64,000 nt of DNA from Nitratireductor aquimarinus (GTDB taxonomy: Bacteria > Pseudomonadota > Alphaproteobacteria > Rhizobiales > Rhizobiaceae). A model generated the notes under the pieces. The model saw only the letters and a program-made list of their open reading frames with translations, made no database searches and was not told the DNA's origin. The position numbers and the translations under genes were made by a program. Positions within the stretch are counted from its first letter, which is position 1. Each line of letters starts with the position of its first letter. Shown here one piece after another: positions 1 through 10,300 of the stretch. Location: contig NZ_JAFKDE010000009.1 of assembly GCF_017255295.1 (NCBI RefSeq), positions 62,001 to 126,000 on the forward strand, written 5' to 3'.

Positions 1-1
1 C

Positions 2-271
2 CTGTCGCCCAGCCAGCTCAAGAACCTCTACAAATGGGGCTACCCCCACGTGTTTGAAGCATTCCGCTTCCACATGACGCTGACCGGCCGCGTGCCGCAG
101 GCAGAAGCTGTCCGCATGGAGCGCGCCATAGACGCCTTCTTCGGGCCGCTTTTGTCGGAACCATTGGAAATCGGCTCGCTGGCGCTGTTCATCGAGCCTG
201 AGCCGGGCGCACCCTTTCAGGTGAGATACTCCCACGCGCTCGGCTGGAACAAGACAAGAAAGACCGCCTGA
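2..271 (+). CDS. DUF1045 (2H phosphoesterase-like) phosphonate-operon protein, 5' truncated
   Basis: The reading frame is open from base 2, so the 5' part lies outside the window; about 89 C-terminal residues are visible. An F-x-F-H-M-T-L-T segment near base 70 matches the second HxTL motif of 2H phosphoesterases; the first should lie upstream. It ends two bases before phnM, so it is probably co-transcribed with phnM and phnN. In that setting the DUF1045 family is annotated as a phosphonate-metabolism protein, plausibly a cyclic-phosphate phosphodiesterase like PhnP. The family call rests on one motif and strong context; the biochemical role is inference. Confidence 0.75.
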   Translation: MSPSQLKNLYKWGYPHVFEAFRFHMTLTGRVPQAEAVRMERAIDAFFGPLLSEPLEIGSLALFIEPEPGAPFQVRYSHALGWNKTRKTA

Positions 272-273
272 TA

Positions 274-1413
274 ATGACGCAAGAACTGGTTTTAAGAAAC
301 GCCCGCATCGTGCTGCCCGATGAGGTGATCGAAGGCAGCGTGGTGATCCGCGACGGGCGCATCGTCGACATTGCCGCCGGCAATGCATCCATCGGCGAGG
401 ACATGGAAGGCGACTACCTGCTGCCGGGCCTTGTCGAGCTGCACACCGACCATCTGGAACGCCACTACGCCCCGCGCCCGAAAGTGCGCTGGAACCCCAT
501 CGCATCGGTGCTGGCGCATGACGCGCAGATCGCCGCTTCGGGCATCACCACCGTGTTTGACGCGCTGCGCATCGGCCTCGACGAGGACAGCAATCTCGGC
601 GCGGATGAAATGCGCGAACTGGGCAACGCCATCGAGAACAGCGTGGAGGCCGGCCGCCTGCGCGCCGATCACTTCCTGCATCTGCGCTGCGAGGTTTCCG
701 CACCCGATTGCCTGGAAGGGTTCGAGCTCTTCAAGAACGACAACCGCGTGAAACTCGCCTCGCTGATGGACCATTCGCCGGGCCAGCGTCAGTTCACCAG
801 CATCGACACCTACAAAGTCTACTACATGAACAAGACGGGCATGACGGAAGAGGATTTCCGCGAGTTCTGCGAAAAGCGCGTTGCGCAGTCGCAGACCTAT
901 TCCAGCCGTCACCGCAACGCCATCTCCGACATCTGCCGCGAGCAGGGCATCATTCTGGCGAGCCATGACGACGCCACCATGGAGCATGTGGACGAGGCGG
1001 CGACGCAGGGCGTTCGCGTGGCCGAGTTCCCGACCACACAGGAAGCGGCAACCGCCTCGCGCGACGCCGGCATGCAGGTGCTGATGGGCGCGCCCAATGT
1101 GGTGCGCGGCGGCTCGCACTCCGGCAATGTCTCCGCCCGCAGCCTGGCCGAGGGCAACACGCTCGATATCCTGTCTTCCGACTACATTCCCTTCAGCCTC
1201 GTTCAGGCCGCTTTCGCGCTGGGCGAGACCGTGGACCACATCTCGCTGCCGCAGGCCGTTGCCATGGTTTCCAAGAACCCGGCAGAGGCCGTGGGTCTCG
1301 ATGACCGCGGCATTCTCGAACAGGGCCGCCGCGGCGACGTGATCCGCGTGCGGGTGGACGAGCATGTTCCGATCGTGCGTTCGGTCTGGCGCGAGGGGGC
1401 GCGGGTGGCATGA
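274..1413 (+). CDS. phnM: Alpha-D-ribose 1-methylphosphonate 5-triphosphate diphosphatase PhnM
   Basis: PhnM releases pyrophosphate from the alkylphosphonate ribose triphosphate made by PhnGHIL, giving the substrate for the C-P lyase PhnJ. The 379-residue length is normal for this amidohydrolase family. A metal-ligand motif HTDHLE is visible at residues 57-62, the family-typical RPKVRWNP segment follows at about 68-75, and an ASHDD motif lies in the second half. The ATG follows the DUF1045 stop by two bases, and the TGA overlaps the phnN start (ATGA), so translation is probably coupled. Family assignment is very secure. Confidence 0.95.
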   Translation: MTQELVLRNARIVLPDEVIEGSVVIRDGRIVDIAAGNASIGEDMEGDYLLPGLVELHTDHLERHYAPRPKVRWNPIASVLAHDAQIAASGITTVFDALRIGLDEDSNLGADEMRELGNAIENSVEAGRLRADHFLHLRCEVSAPDCLEGFELFKNDNRVKLASLMDHSPGQRQFTSIDTYKVYYMNKTGMTEEDFREFCEKRVAQSQTYSSRHRNAISDICREQGIILASHDDATMEHVDEAATQGVRVAEFPTTQEAATASRDAGMQVLMGAPNVVRGGSHSGNVSARSLAEGNTLDILSSDYIPFSLVQAAFALGETVDHISLPQAVAMVSKNPAEAVGLDDRGILEQGRRGDVIRVRVDEHVPIVRSVWREGARVA

Positions 1414-2042
1414 GGGCATCGGCCACGCTGGAGCGTGTCATCGACGAGCAGGACGTCCCGATCCGCCATGGCGTATTCATCGCCGTCGCCGGTCCTTCGG
1501 GGGCCGGCAAGGACTCTGTGATGGACTATGCGCGCCAGCGGCTCGGGCCGCAGGACAGCGACGTGACCTTTGTGCGTCGTGTCATCACCCGTGAGATGGA
1601 CGGCGCAGGCGAGGCCCATGACTGCCTGACGCGCGCCGATTTCGATGAAGCCGAGGCAAAGGGCGCATTCGCCGTGAGCTGGGAAGCGAACGGACTGAAA
1701 TACGGCCTGCCGGCAAGCGTGGATGACATTGTGCGCGACGGGCATGTGGCCGTGGCCAACGTGTCGCGCGCCGTCATTCCGCTCCTGCGCGAGCGCTATG
1801 GCAATGTGGTCGCCGTGATCGTGACCGCCGCCCGCGACGTGCTGGCCGAGCGGCTTTCGAGCCGTGGCCGCGAAACCCGCGAAGAGGTTCTGGCGCGGCT
1901 CGAACGGGCGCACGCAAAGGAACTGACCGTCGAAGGCGCAACCGTGATCGACAATTCCGGCACGCTGGAAGAAGCGGGCGAGCGGTTTCAGGACGTTCTG
2001 CGCCGCGCTGCAGCCTGGAGCGCGGTAAGCGATTCCGTGTGA
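1410..2042 (+). CDS. phnN: Ribose 1,5-bisphosphokinase PhnN
   Basis: PhnN phosphorylates ribose 1,5-bisphosphate to PRPP, recycling the sugar product of C-P lyase phosphonate degradation into nucleotide metabolism. The 210-residue protein has a P-loop GPSGAGKDS at residues 28-36 and guanylate-kinase-like organisation, with an arginine-rich lid near residues 145-160. It overlaps phnM by four bases (ATGA) and is the last gene of the operon: a strong hairpin follows about 37 bases after its stop. A roughly 20-residue extension precedes the P-loop strand; no better internal start is evident. Confidence 0.93.
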   Translation: MRASATLERVIDEQDVPIRHGVFIAVAGPSGAGKDSVMDYARQRLGPQDSDVTFVRRVITREMDGAGEAHDCLTRADFDEAEAKGAFAVSWEANGLKYGLPASVDDIVRDGHVAVANVSRAVIPLLRERYGNVVAVIVTAARDVLAERLSSRGRETREEVLARLERAHAKELTVEGATVIDNSGTLEEAGERFQDVLRRAAAWSAVSDSV

Positions 2043-2078
2043 GGCTCCGCCCCCGTTTCGGATATGTGAGTAGATACT

Positions 2079-2100
2079 GAAAGCGCCTCTTGGCGCTTTC
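2079..2100 (+). terminator. Probable terminator after phnN
   Basis: A perfect 9-bp stem (GAAAGCGCC pairing with GGCGCTTTC) with a 4-base loop is followed by a moderately T-rich tract. It lies between the phnN stop and the next gene and would end the phosphonate operon. Confidence 0.7.
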
Positions 2101-2127
2101 TCTGTTCTGGTTTAGTTCTAGTTTATC

Positions 2128-4659
2128 TTGGAACACCGGACGCACCCCATCGACGGCATTGCCGCCCCGTTTCTGCCAGCGCCCTTCAGCGCGTGGTTCG
2201 CCACGCGCGGGTGGCAGCCGCGCGCGCATCAGCTCGAACTTCTGGCGCGCACGCAGGCCGGTCGCTCCGCACTGCTGATCGCCCCCACCGGTGCGGGCAA
2301 GACGCTGGCCGGCTTTCTGCCCACCCTCACCGATCTCGCGGCGCGGCCGAAGCGCAAACCCGGCGCAGCGCGGCGTGGCGTGCACACGCTCTACATCTCG
2401 CCGCTCAAGGCGCTCGCCGTCGACATTCAGCGCAATCTGAACATGCCTGTGGCCGAGATGGAGCTGCCGGTAACGATGGAGACGCGCACTGGCGACACAC
2501 CCACCCACAAGCGCCAGCGGCAGAAACACGCCCCGCCCGACATTCTGCTCACCACGCCCGAACAGCTCGCCCTTCTGATCGCCTCGCCCGATGCGGACAG
2601 GTTCTTCTCGGATTTGCGTTTCGTGGTGTTCGACGAATTGCACTCGCTGGTGATTTCCAAGCGCGGGCATCTGCTTTCGCTGGCGCTGGCCAGACTGCGC
2701 CGGATGCGGCCGGAGCTTCAGACCATCGGTCTTTCCGCGACGGTGGCCGAGCCCGATGAGCTGCGCCGGTGGCTCGTGCCGCAGGATACGGCCCGCGCCC
2801 TGTCCGATATCGTGACCGTGTCGGGTGGCGCAAAGCCGCACATCACCATTCTGGAGACGGAGGAGCGCGTGCCCTGGGCCGGGCACTCCGCGCTCTACGC
2901 CATTCCGAAGGTCTATGAGGCGATCAGGGCCCACCGCACCACGCTGCTCTTCGTCAACACACGCAGTCAGGCGGAGCTTCTGTTCCGCGAATTGTGGCGC
3001 GCCAACGATGACAATCTGCCCATTGCTCTGCACCACGGCTCACTCGATGTCGGCCAGCGGCGCAAGGTGGAAAAGGCGATGGAGACCAACAGTCTGCGGG
3101 CCATCGTCGCCACGTCGACGCTCGACCTCGGCATCGACTGGGGTGACGTGGATCTGGTCGTGCATGTGGGCGCGCCAAAGGGGGCGAGCCGGCTGGCGCA
3201 GCGCATCGGCCGCTCCAACCACCGCATGGACGAACCGAGCCGCGCCATTCTCGTGCCGGCAAACCGTTTCGAGGTGATGGAGTGCCGCGCCGCCCTTGAG
3301 GCGAACTATCTGGGTGCGCAGGACACGCCGCCACTGGTGGAAGGCGCGCTCGACGTGCTGGCGCAGCACGTTCTGGGCTCGGCCTGCGCCGCCCCCTTCG
3401 ACGCCGACGTGCTTTATGGCGAAGTGGCGAGTGCAGCCCCCTATGCCGCGCTGGACCGGACAACCTTCGACCGCATCGTGGATTTCGTGGCAACCGGCGG
3501 CTACGCGCTCAAGACCTATGAGCGCTATGCCCGCATCCGCAAGACGAAAGACGGGCTGTGGCGCATCGCCAATCCGCGCATCGCCCAGCAATACCGGCTG
3601 AATGTCGGCACCATCGTGGAATCCCCCATGCTCAACATCCGCATGGTCAGGCGCGGCCGGGGCAACGCCTCGCGCGGCGGACCGGTGCTGGGCAAGGTGG
3701 AGGAATATTTCCTCGAAACGCTCACGCATGGCGACACCTTCCTTTTCTCGGGCCGGGTGCTGCGCTTCGAAGGCATTCGCGAGAATGAGTGCCTCGTCTC
3801 GGCGGGCGGCGGCGAGGATGCAAAAGTGCCCTATTACGCCGGCGGCAAGTTTCCGCTCTCCACCTACCTGGCGTCCGAAGTGCGGGCCATGCTGGCCGAC
3901 CCGAAGCGCTGGAAGGCGCTGCCCGAACAGGTGGCCGAATGGCTTTCCATCCAGCGCGACAAGTCGATCCTCCCGCGCCGCGAAGACCTTCTGGTGGAGA
4001 CCTTTCCGCGCGGCGAGCGCTTCTACATGGTGCTCTACCCGTTCGAGGGGCGGCTCGCGCACCAGACGCTTGGCATGCTTCTGACCCGCCGGCTGGAGCG
4101 GGCAGGCGCACACCCGCTCGGCTTCGTCGCCAATGATTACGCCATCGCCGTGTGGGGCCTGAACGACATGGCCGCCATGCTGAAGGACGGACGGCTGAGC
4201 CTCGCCGCGCTCATGGACGAGGACATGCTGGGCGACGATCTGGAAGCATGGATCGCCGACAGCTGGCTTTTGAAGCGCACCTTCCGCAATTGCGCGCTGA
4301 TCTCGGGACTGGTCGAAAAGCGCCACCCCGGACAGGAGAAGACCGGCCGGCAGGTGACCGTTTCCGCCGACCTCATTTACGACGTTTTGCGGGCTCATGA
4401 GCCTGACCACATTCTGATGCAGGCCACCTGGGCAGACGCCGCGCAGGGCCTGCTTGATGTCAGGAGACTGGGGGAGATGCTGTCGCGCATTCGGGGTCGA
4501 ATCGTGCATAAATCTCTCAGTCGCATTTCACCGCTGGCCGTGCCCATCATGCTCGAGATCGGCAAAGAGGCCGTGGCCGGCGACGCCAATGAGGCGCTGC
4601 TCGGCGAAGCCTCACGGCTTTCCGGCGAGGAATTGATGCAGGAGGCTCTTGAGGCATGA
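2128..4659 (+). CDS. Ligase-associated DNA-damage-response DEXH helicase (Lhr family)
   Basis: This is an 843-residue superfamily 2 helicase of the Lhr type. Walker A PTGAGKT is at residues 53-59, the DELH box at 169-172, and a GLSAT motif III follows. The C-terminal half carries the winged-helix and DUF1998-like region of bacterial Lhr cores. The likely start is TTG at 2128; no ATG precedes the conserved N-terminus. It overlaps pdeM by four bases (ATGA). In many proteobacteria this helicase is grouped with PdeM, an exonuclease and an ATP-dependent ligase as a repair module, but the latter two genes are absent here. The substrate is probably branched or gapped DNA; this is family knowledge, not shown in the sequence. 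Confidence 0.93.
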   Translation: MEHRTHPIDGIAAPFLPAPFSAWFATRGWQPRAHQLELLARTQAGRSALLIAPTGAGKTLAGFLPTLTDLAARPKRKPGAARRGVHTLYISPLKALAVDIQRNLNMPVAEMELPVTMETRTGDTPTHKRQRQKHAPPDILLTTPEQLALLIASPDADRFFSDLRFVVFDELHSLVISKRGHLLSLALARLRRMRPELQTIGLSATVAEPDELRRWLVPQDTARALSDIVTVSGGAKPHITILETEERVPWAGHSALYAIPKVYEAIRAHRTTLLFVNTRSQAELLFRELWRANDDNLPIALHHGSLDVGQRRKVEKAMETNSLRAIVATSTLDLGIDWGDVDLVVHVGAPKGASRLAQRIGRSNHRMDEPSRAILVPANRFEVMECRAALEANYLGAQDTPPLVEGALDVLAQHVLGSACAAPFDADVLYGEVASAAPYAALDRTTFDRIVDFVATGGYALKTYERYARIRKTKDGLWRIANPRIAQQYRLNVGTIVESPMLNIRMVRRGRGNASRGGPVLGKVEEYFLETLTHGDTFLFSGRVLRFEGIRENECLVSAGGGEDAKVPYYAGGKFPLSTYLASEVRAMLADPKRWKALPEQVAEWLSIQRDKSILPRREDLLVETFPRGERFYMVLYPFEGRLAHQTLGMLLTRRLERAGAHPLGFVANDYAIAVWGLNDMAAMLKDGRLSLAALMDEDMLGDDLEAWIADSWLLKRTFRNCALISGLVEKRHPGQEKTGRQVTVSADLIYDVLRAHEPDHILMQATWADAAQGLLDVRRLGEMLSRIRGRIVHKSLSRISPLAVPIMLEIGKEAVAGDANEALLGEASRLSGEELMQEALEA

Positions 4660-5363
4660 ACAGCCTTGCACCCGCAACCGGGACAAGCACCGCACTGACG
4701 GTCCGCATCGCCGGACACGAGGCCGTGTGCGACTGGCGCGGCGTGCTGTTCTTCCCGCAGATGAGCCTCATGGTCGTCTCCGACCTGCATCTTGAGAAGG
4801 GCGCGGCCTACGCCCGGCGCGGGCGCATGCTGCCGCCCTACGACACCGCGGCCACACTGAAGAGGCTGGCAACAACGTTAGCCGACTACGATCCGGAGAT
4901 TGTCATCAGCCTTGGCGACAGTTTTCACGACGATCACGGCGCGGCGCACATGCCCGGGCCTTTCCGCACGCGGCTGGTCGAACTCATCGGCGCGCGCGAC
5001 TGGCACTGGATCGCCGGCAACCACGACCCTGCCCCGCCGCCGGACCTTCCCGGCCACTGCGCGCAGGAGATCGCCATCGACGGGCTGATCTTCCGTCATG
5101 AGCCGGCAAAGGGAAATGCCCGTGGCGAGATTGCCGGGCATCTGCATCCCGGCGCGCGCATCGTGCGCCGCGGCCGCTCGGTGCGGCGCGCATGCTTCGC
5201 CTCGGACGGTAGCCGGCTTATTATGCCCGCATTCGGCAGCCTGACCGGTTCACTGAACGTGCTCGACCGTCCTTTCGACGGCCTGTTCGCGCGCGAGCGG
5301 CTGGCCGCCTACATGCTGGGCCGGCAGGGCATTTACGCCATTGCAGGCAGCATGCTGCGCTGA
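4656..5363 (+). CDS. pdeM: Ligase-associated DNA-damage-response endonuclease PdeM
   Basis: PdeM is a calcineurin-like metallophosphoesterase and forms the nuclease half of the helicase/nuclease pair with the upstream Lhr-like gene. The 235-residue sequence has the full metal-binding motif series: DLHLEK at about 43-48, GDSFHD, AGNHD, a later HEP, and GHLH near residue 165. Its ATG overlaps the helicase stop (ATGA), so the two are translationally coupled. It converges with the next gene across only 24 bases. Confidence 0.94.
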   Translation: MNSLAPATGTSTALTVRIAGHEAVCDWRGVLFFPQMSLMVVSDLHLEKGAAYARRGRMLPPYDTAATLKRLATTLADYDPEIVISLGDSFHDDHGAAHMPGPFRTRLVELIGARDWHWIAGNHDPAPPPDLPGHCAQEIAIDGLIFRHEPAKGNARGEIAGHLHPGARIVRRGRSVRRACFASDGSRLIMPAFGSLTGSLNVLDRPFDGLFARERLAAYMLGRQGIYAIAGSMLR

Positions 5364-5387
5364 AGCACAGCGCCGGAGCGCGCGCGC

Positions 5388-6176
5388 TCAGTCCTTGCGG
5401 AAGATGATCCGTCCCAGCCAGCCGGTGATGATGGCGATCAGCACGGCGGCGATGCCGTAGATCAGGCTGTTCTGATGGGCGAATTCGTAAAGCCGCTGCT
5501 CAAGACCCGCTTTGCGGATGGTTAGCTGGGCCGATGTCTCGCGCAGGAACACGCTGTTGCGGAACAGATAGGCGCGCGCCCTGTGCGTGCCGACTGCCAC
5601 ATTGGGGGCCAGCTTGAGGGACGCGCGGAACAGGCTTTGCGAGAGGAAGCGCACGCCGCCGGTCTGCGTCGAGTAGAGCCCGAGCGCTTCCTTGCGCTGA
5701 AGCAGCGCCTCGGTGAACTCCTCGATGGTTTTCGGATCGCCATCGGCCTTGAGCGGCTGGAAGTGCAGATTGTCCGCACCCAGCGCGAGCCTCTTGTATC
5801 CGTCGGGCGTGCTGATGTCCTGCGGCGCGCGGGTGAGCGCCATGGAATAGGATTCCGGCACATCGCGGAAGATGACCGATTCCGTGTTGATCCACATGCC
5901 CAGCACGCGTGTCTTCTTGCGCACCGTGACGGCGCGCGGCGGCCCTTCCAGAACCACCACGACATCGTAACGTCCCTGCCGCGCCACCAGCGGGTCGGCA
6001 TTGTCGAGCGCGCCGAAAATGGTCAGCTCCGCGCCGCTGAAATCGGACGTGATCGACACCTGATCGGTGGAAAGGCCGATCTGGATGTTCTCGGGGATTT
6101 CGTCCTGCGCCCGCACCGGCAGGGCCGGCAGGAGCAGAAGAAGCGAGGTGGCGGCTGCCAGGAAACGCGCGCGCAT
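5388..6176 (-). CDS. TIGR02186 family membrane-anchored protein
   Basis: The 262-residue protein has a clear N-terminal signal peptide (hydrophobic core within residues 8-18, ending near ALPVRAQ) and a single C-terminal transmembrane segment at about residues 238-257 followed by a short basic tail. The body would be periplasmic. It matches the alphaproteobacterial TIGR02186 family, usually encoded next to a TauE/SafE exporter as here: the genes are three bases apart with the exporter upstream. No enzyme motif was recognised. A role accompanying sulfur-compound or anion export is suggested only by that pairing. Confidence 0.88.
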   Translation of the reverse strand: MRARFLAAATSLLLLLPALPVRAQDEIPENIQIGLSTDQVSITSDFSGAELTIFGALDNADPLVARQGRYDVVVVLEGPPRAVTVRKKTRVLGMWINTESVIFRDVPESYSMALTRAPQDISTPDGYKRLALGADNLHFQPLKADGDPKTIEEFTEALLQRKEALGLYSTQTGGVRFLSQSLFRASLKLAPNVAVGTHRARAYLFRNSVFLRETSAQLTIRKAGLEQRLYEFAHQNSLIYGIAAVLIAIITGWLGRIIFRKD

Positions 6177-6179
6177 GGC

Positions 6180-7109
6180 TCACATCGCTCCCGTGGACAG
6201 GCTGTAGACACTCTCCGGCTGTACGAACAGGTCGAAGCCGAGACGCAGCGCCACCGCCAGAACCAGAAGCGCCAGAAGCGCACGCAGCTGCTCGCCGCGC
6301 AGACGCTGCCCCACCCGCGCGCCATATTGTGCACCGGCCACGCCGCCGACCATCAGCAGGAAGGCAAGCACGACATCGACGCTCTGGTTCGCCGTGGAGT
6401 GAATGATGGTGGTGAAGGCCGCCACGAAGATGATCTGGAACAGGGATGTGCCGATCACGACATTGGTCGGCACTTTGAGCAGATAGATCAGCGCCGGCAC
6501 CATGATGAACCCGCCGCCGACACCCATGATCGACGCCAGGAAGCCAATGAACGCACCAAGCACCACCACGGGAATGACGCTGACAAACAGCTTCGACGCG
6601 CGAAAACGCATCTTGAGCGGCAGACGGTGAATCCAGTTGTGCTGGCCGGGCTTTCTGAGCGTGGCCGTCTGGCCACCGCGCGAACGCCGGATGGCGCGCA
6701 CGCTCTCCATCAGCATCAGGCCGCCAACGACGCCCAGAAACACCACATAGAGCAGCGAAACGATGAGATCGAGCTGGCCCAGCCGGCGCAGATAGGCGAA
6801 CACGAACGCGCCGATGGACGCGCCGACAATGCCGCCGGCGAGCAGGACAGTGCCCAGTTTGACATCAAGAGACTTGCGCTTGAAATGCGCCAGCGCGCCC
6901 GAGAAGGACGACGCAATCACCTGATTGGCGCCGGTGGCGACAGCGATCGCAGGCGGGATGTTGTAGAAGATCAAGAGCGGCGTGATAAGAAACCCGCCGC
7001 CAACCCCGAACATGCCGGACAGAAAGCCCACCGCGCCGCCCATGGCAAGCAGCACGAAAACGTTGACGGACATTTCGGCGATTGGGAGATAAATACCCAC
7101 CCGCGGCAC
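6180..7109 (-). CDS. Sulfite/anion exporter, TauE/SafE (TSUP) family
   Basis: This is a polytopic inner-membrane protein of about 309 residues with roughly eight hydrophobic helices. Two TSUP half-repeats carry glycine-rich motifs: GMFGVGGGF in the first half and SIMGVGGGF in the second. The start is uncertain: GTG at 7109, GTG at 7100 (giving MGIYLPIA, which fits relatives) and ATG at 7073 are all possible. It is the first gene of a two-gene unit with the TIGR02186 gene. Family members export sulfite, sulfoacetate or related anions; the substrate here cannot be read from sequence. Confidence 0.92.
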   Translation of the reverse strand: MPRVGIYLPIAEMSVNVFVLLAMGGAVGFLSGMFGVGGGFLITPLLIFYNIPPAIAVATGANQVIASSFSGALAHFKRKSLDVKLGTVLLAGGIVGASIGAFVFAYLRRLGQLDLIVSLLYVVFLGVVGGLMLMESVRAIRRSRGGQTATLRKPGQHNWIHRLPLKMRFRASKLFVSVIPVVVLGAFIGFLASIMGVGGGFIMVPALIYLLKVPTNVVIGTSLFQIIFVAAFTTIIHSTANQSVDVVLAFLLMVGGVAGAQYGARVGQRLRGEQLRALLALLVLAVALRLGFDLFVQPESVYSLSTGAM

Positions 7110-7308
7110 CCGAATAATTGTTTGCCCGGCAGCGGCGCCGGACGAGGTGTGGAAGCATTAATGCGTGCTTCCGTTCTGCGCCCTACCGCCCGCGAAGTCA
7201 AACCGGGAGGTGGCAGAAACCGGAAAAGTTTGAACGGCTTGCCACACAAAGATGACGTGCGTCCTCCGGGACACACATCAACCTGCCGGCAAACGATGCC
7301 GTGACAGC

Positions 7309-10300
7309 TTACTGAGCGCTTACAGCCGCTTCATTCTTCTCCAGAAGGGCACGCACCAGCGCCTCATCGACCTGCCCCGTCGGGTTCAGGCCATTGGCCT
7401 TCTGGAACTGCGTGATCGCGGCCTTTGTCTTGGCGCCCATGATGCCGTCAGGCGTGCCCGCATCAAAGCCTTCCTTGTTCAGGATAAGCTGGATGTTGGT
7501 GATCGCCTTGGTCATGTCGACGCTCGCCGTGAGCTCGCGGCTTTCACGCCAGGATTCCGGAATATCGACCAGATTGACCGCCGGATCGATCTTCTTGACC
7601 TTCCAGAGCGCCGTCTTGTTTTCTGCCTGTTTCAGCTGCCCGGGCGACAGCGCAGCGGCGATTTCGTCGCGCTTGGCGGCTGCATCCCTGTCACCGCCCT
7701 GGGCAACGATGGCGAACCATTTGTAGGCTTCCGTCAGGTCCTGCTGTATGCCCATGCCCTTGGCCGAAAGGATGCCCAGATTGAACTGGCTGTCCTTCAC
7801 GCCATGCTCGGCAGCTTCAATGAACCAGCGGGCGGCGGACTTGTTGTCGGCCGGGCCATCCGCACCCATGGCGAACAGCACACCGAGATTGTGCATGGCG
7901 CTGGCATTGCCCTGCTGGGCTGCAAGCTGGAACCACATCTTCGCCTTGGCGGCGTCACGGTCCACGCCATTGCCCTTCTGGTAGAGGTCGCCCAGCCGAT
8001 ACTGAGCCGGCGCAAAACCTGCTTCGGCTGCCTTGGTGTACCATTCAGCGGCCTTCGTCAGATCGGCCTGCGTGCCACGACCTTCCGCGTAGCGGCTGCC
8101 GATCTCGAACAGCGCCTTGGGGTCGCCCTCGGCTGCGGCCTCGCGAAGCGGCACCGGACCGGCATCCACCGGAACCGTGTCCAGCGAAATGGGCTTGGGT
8201 GCTTCAGGGGCAACATCTTCCGGAATGCTGACGGTCTCGTTGCCCGTCAGGGTTTCCTCAAACTTGCCAACCGGCTCGTCCAGCGGCGCGTCCATTTCGG
8301 GCATGGAGGCCAGCGTGTCGACGACGCCATCCGTGGCCTGCTCTTCGGCAGCAGCAACCCTGGCCGGTTCTTCATCCAGCACGCGCACCTTGCGCTCGAC
8401 CGGGGCAGGCTCGGCCTGCGCCATCACCGGCGCAGGCTCTGCGCTGGTGGTCTCATTGGTCATCTGCGTCGGAATGGCGGTGGAATTCGCAAGATAGGTC
8501 TTTCCGACCTGATAGCCGCCCGCCGCGACGATGCCCGCGCCGAGCATCACCACCAGAGGCTTCTTGCTCCGCTTCAGAAAACGTTTGATCCCGAAGCCGC
8601 CGGTATCTTCCGCAGCATCGCCCTGACGCTTTTTCAGGATCTCGGCCTCGGCCGCAGCCGCCTGCGCCGCACGGCGCGCCGCCGCGATGAAATCCGACTT
8701 GGCCGCATCATCCGTTTCCGGACGGACGGTCGCTTTCTTTTCGTCACGAACACGACGCAGGATCGCATTCAGGTCCGGCGCGCCGGAACCCGGTTCCAGC
8801 GGCTCATTGATGCGGTCGTCATCCAGATCGATGGCTTCAAGGCTGGCGTCCAGTTCGGCGGGTGCCTCGTTCTCGACCTCATTCCGGGGCTCGTCGCGCT
8901 GCTGACGGTCACGACGGCTTCCAAGAGCGCGCGTCAGCCCGCCCAGAAGCGATGATTTGCCGGGGGCCTTTTCCGTTTCCTGCGCATCCTCGTCCAGCGC
9001 AGCGCGCGCGGCGGCAGCTGCCGCTTCGGCGGGCGAGCGCTTCGGCATCGCCTCTTCCGCAGCGCGTGCAGAAACCGGAGACACGTCATTGCCGGGATCG
9101 ATGGAAGGAGCGGCAGCGACCGGAATTTTTGCCGGCTCTGCCTGCACAGCCACGCCCTCGCCAGCAGTTCCTTCGACAGCGCCAAGCCGGTCCACGATCT
9201 TGAGCAGCGTGTCATGGATCGCGCCGAACGTCTTGGTGTTGCGCTCGTCGGACTTGCGGGTCAGCGCTTCGAGCGCCTTCAGTTCTTCGCGCAGTTCACG
9301 GTCGAAATTGCTGTCGAAATTCTGCGTGTCGCCCAGCGCGCCGATTGCCTGCTCGGCTGCCTGCCGTGCGGCTTCGACCACCGAAGCGCGGTTTTCCTGG
9401 ATGGAGCGTTCGATGTTCTCCAGGCGGGGCCCAAGATCCTCGAACTCCGGCAGGTCCGCCGTCGGGCGGGAGAAATGTTCGGAGAGGCTGCGCACCTGCG
9501 CCTCGAGATTGTGGATCACCTCCGGATCGATGGACGATACCTGCGACGAAGACGTCTGCAGGCGACCGGAAATGTCATCAAGCCGCATCTCGAGGGCGCG
9601 CAGAGCCTCGTTGCCCGGCGCTTCACGTGTGCTCGTGTCGAGCCGCGCCGCCAGTTCGTTGAACCGGGCGTCGATGGTCGCCATGAGATCGGCCTCGTTG
9701 CGCACGGGCTCGCTGCTGCTGCGCTCGTCGATGCGGGCGGCAATGTCCTGCAGCCGATGCTCGAGATCGTGAACCAGGGACCGGCCCTGCTCTGCGGCGT
9801 CGCCATGGCGCTGTTCGATCATCTGCGACAAATGCGCGAACCGGTCTTCAATGCCGCGCAGCATGTGCTCGGGGATCTGCGGCTCCGGTGCGTTGTCCAG
9901 CTTGTGCGCGATGCCGGCAATCTGGCTGGCCAACCGCTCAACCGTCTGCTCCGGCATGTCGATACGCGCAGCGATCTCGTCCACGCGCTGCGACAGCGAA
10001 TACATCTGCTCGCTGAGATGCCCGACAGCCTCGCCACCCGGGCGCTCGTTCAGAAGCTCGCCCACCTGATTTGCCAGCGAAGAGATGCGCGCCTCAATGC
10101 GCTCGAAGGGCTGCGGGTCAAACGAAGCAGCCTGCGTTTTCGGCATGGTCGCAGCAATCGCGCGGCTGATCTCGTCAAGCCGCTCATCGATGGCGGCATA
10201 GAGTTCGGGATTGTCCTGCTGCTTGCGCTCAAGAAGCTGATCCAGCGCGCCTGCGAGCGTGCGGACACGATCCTCCAGAGACTGAAGCGACAGCGATTCC

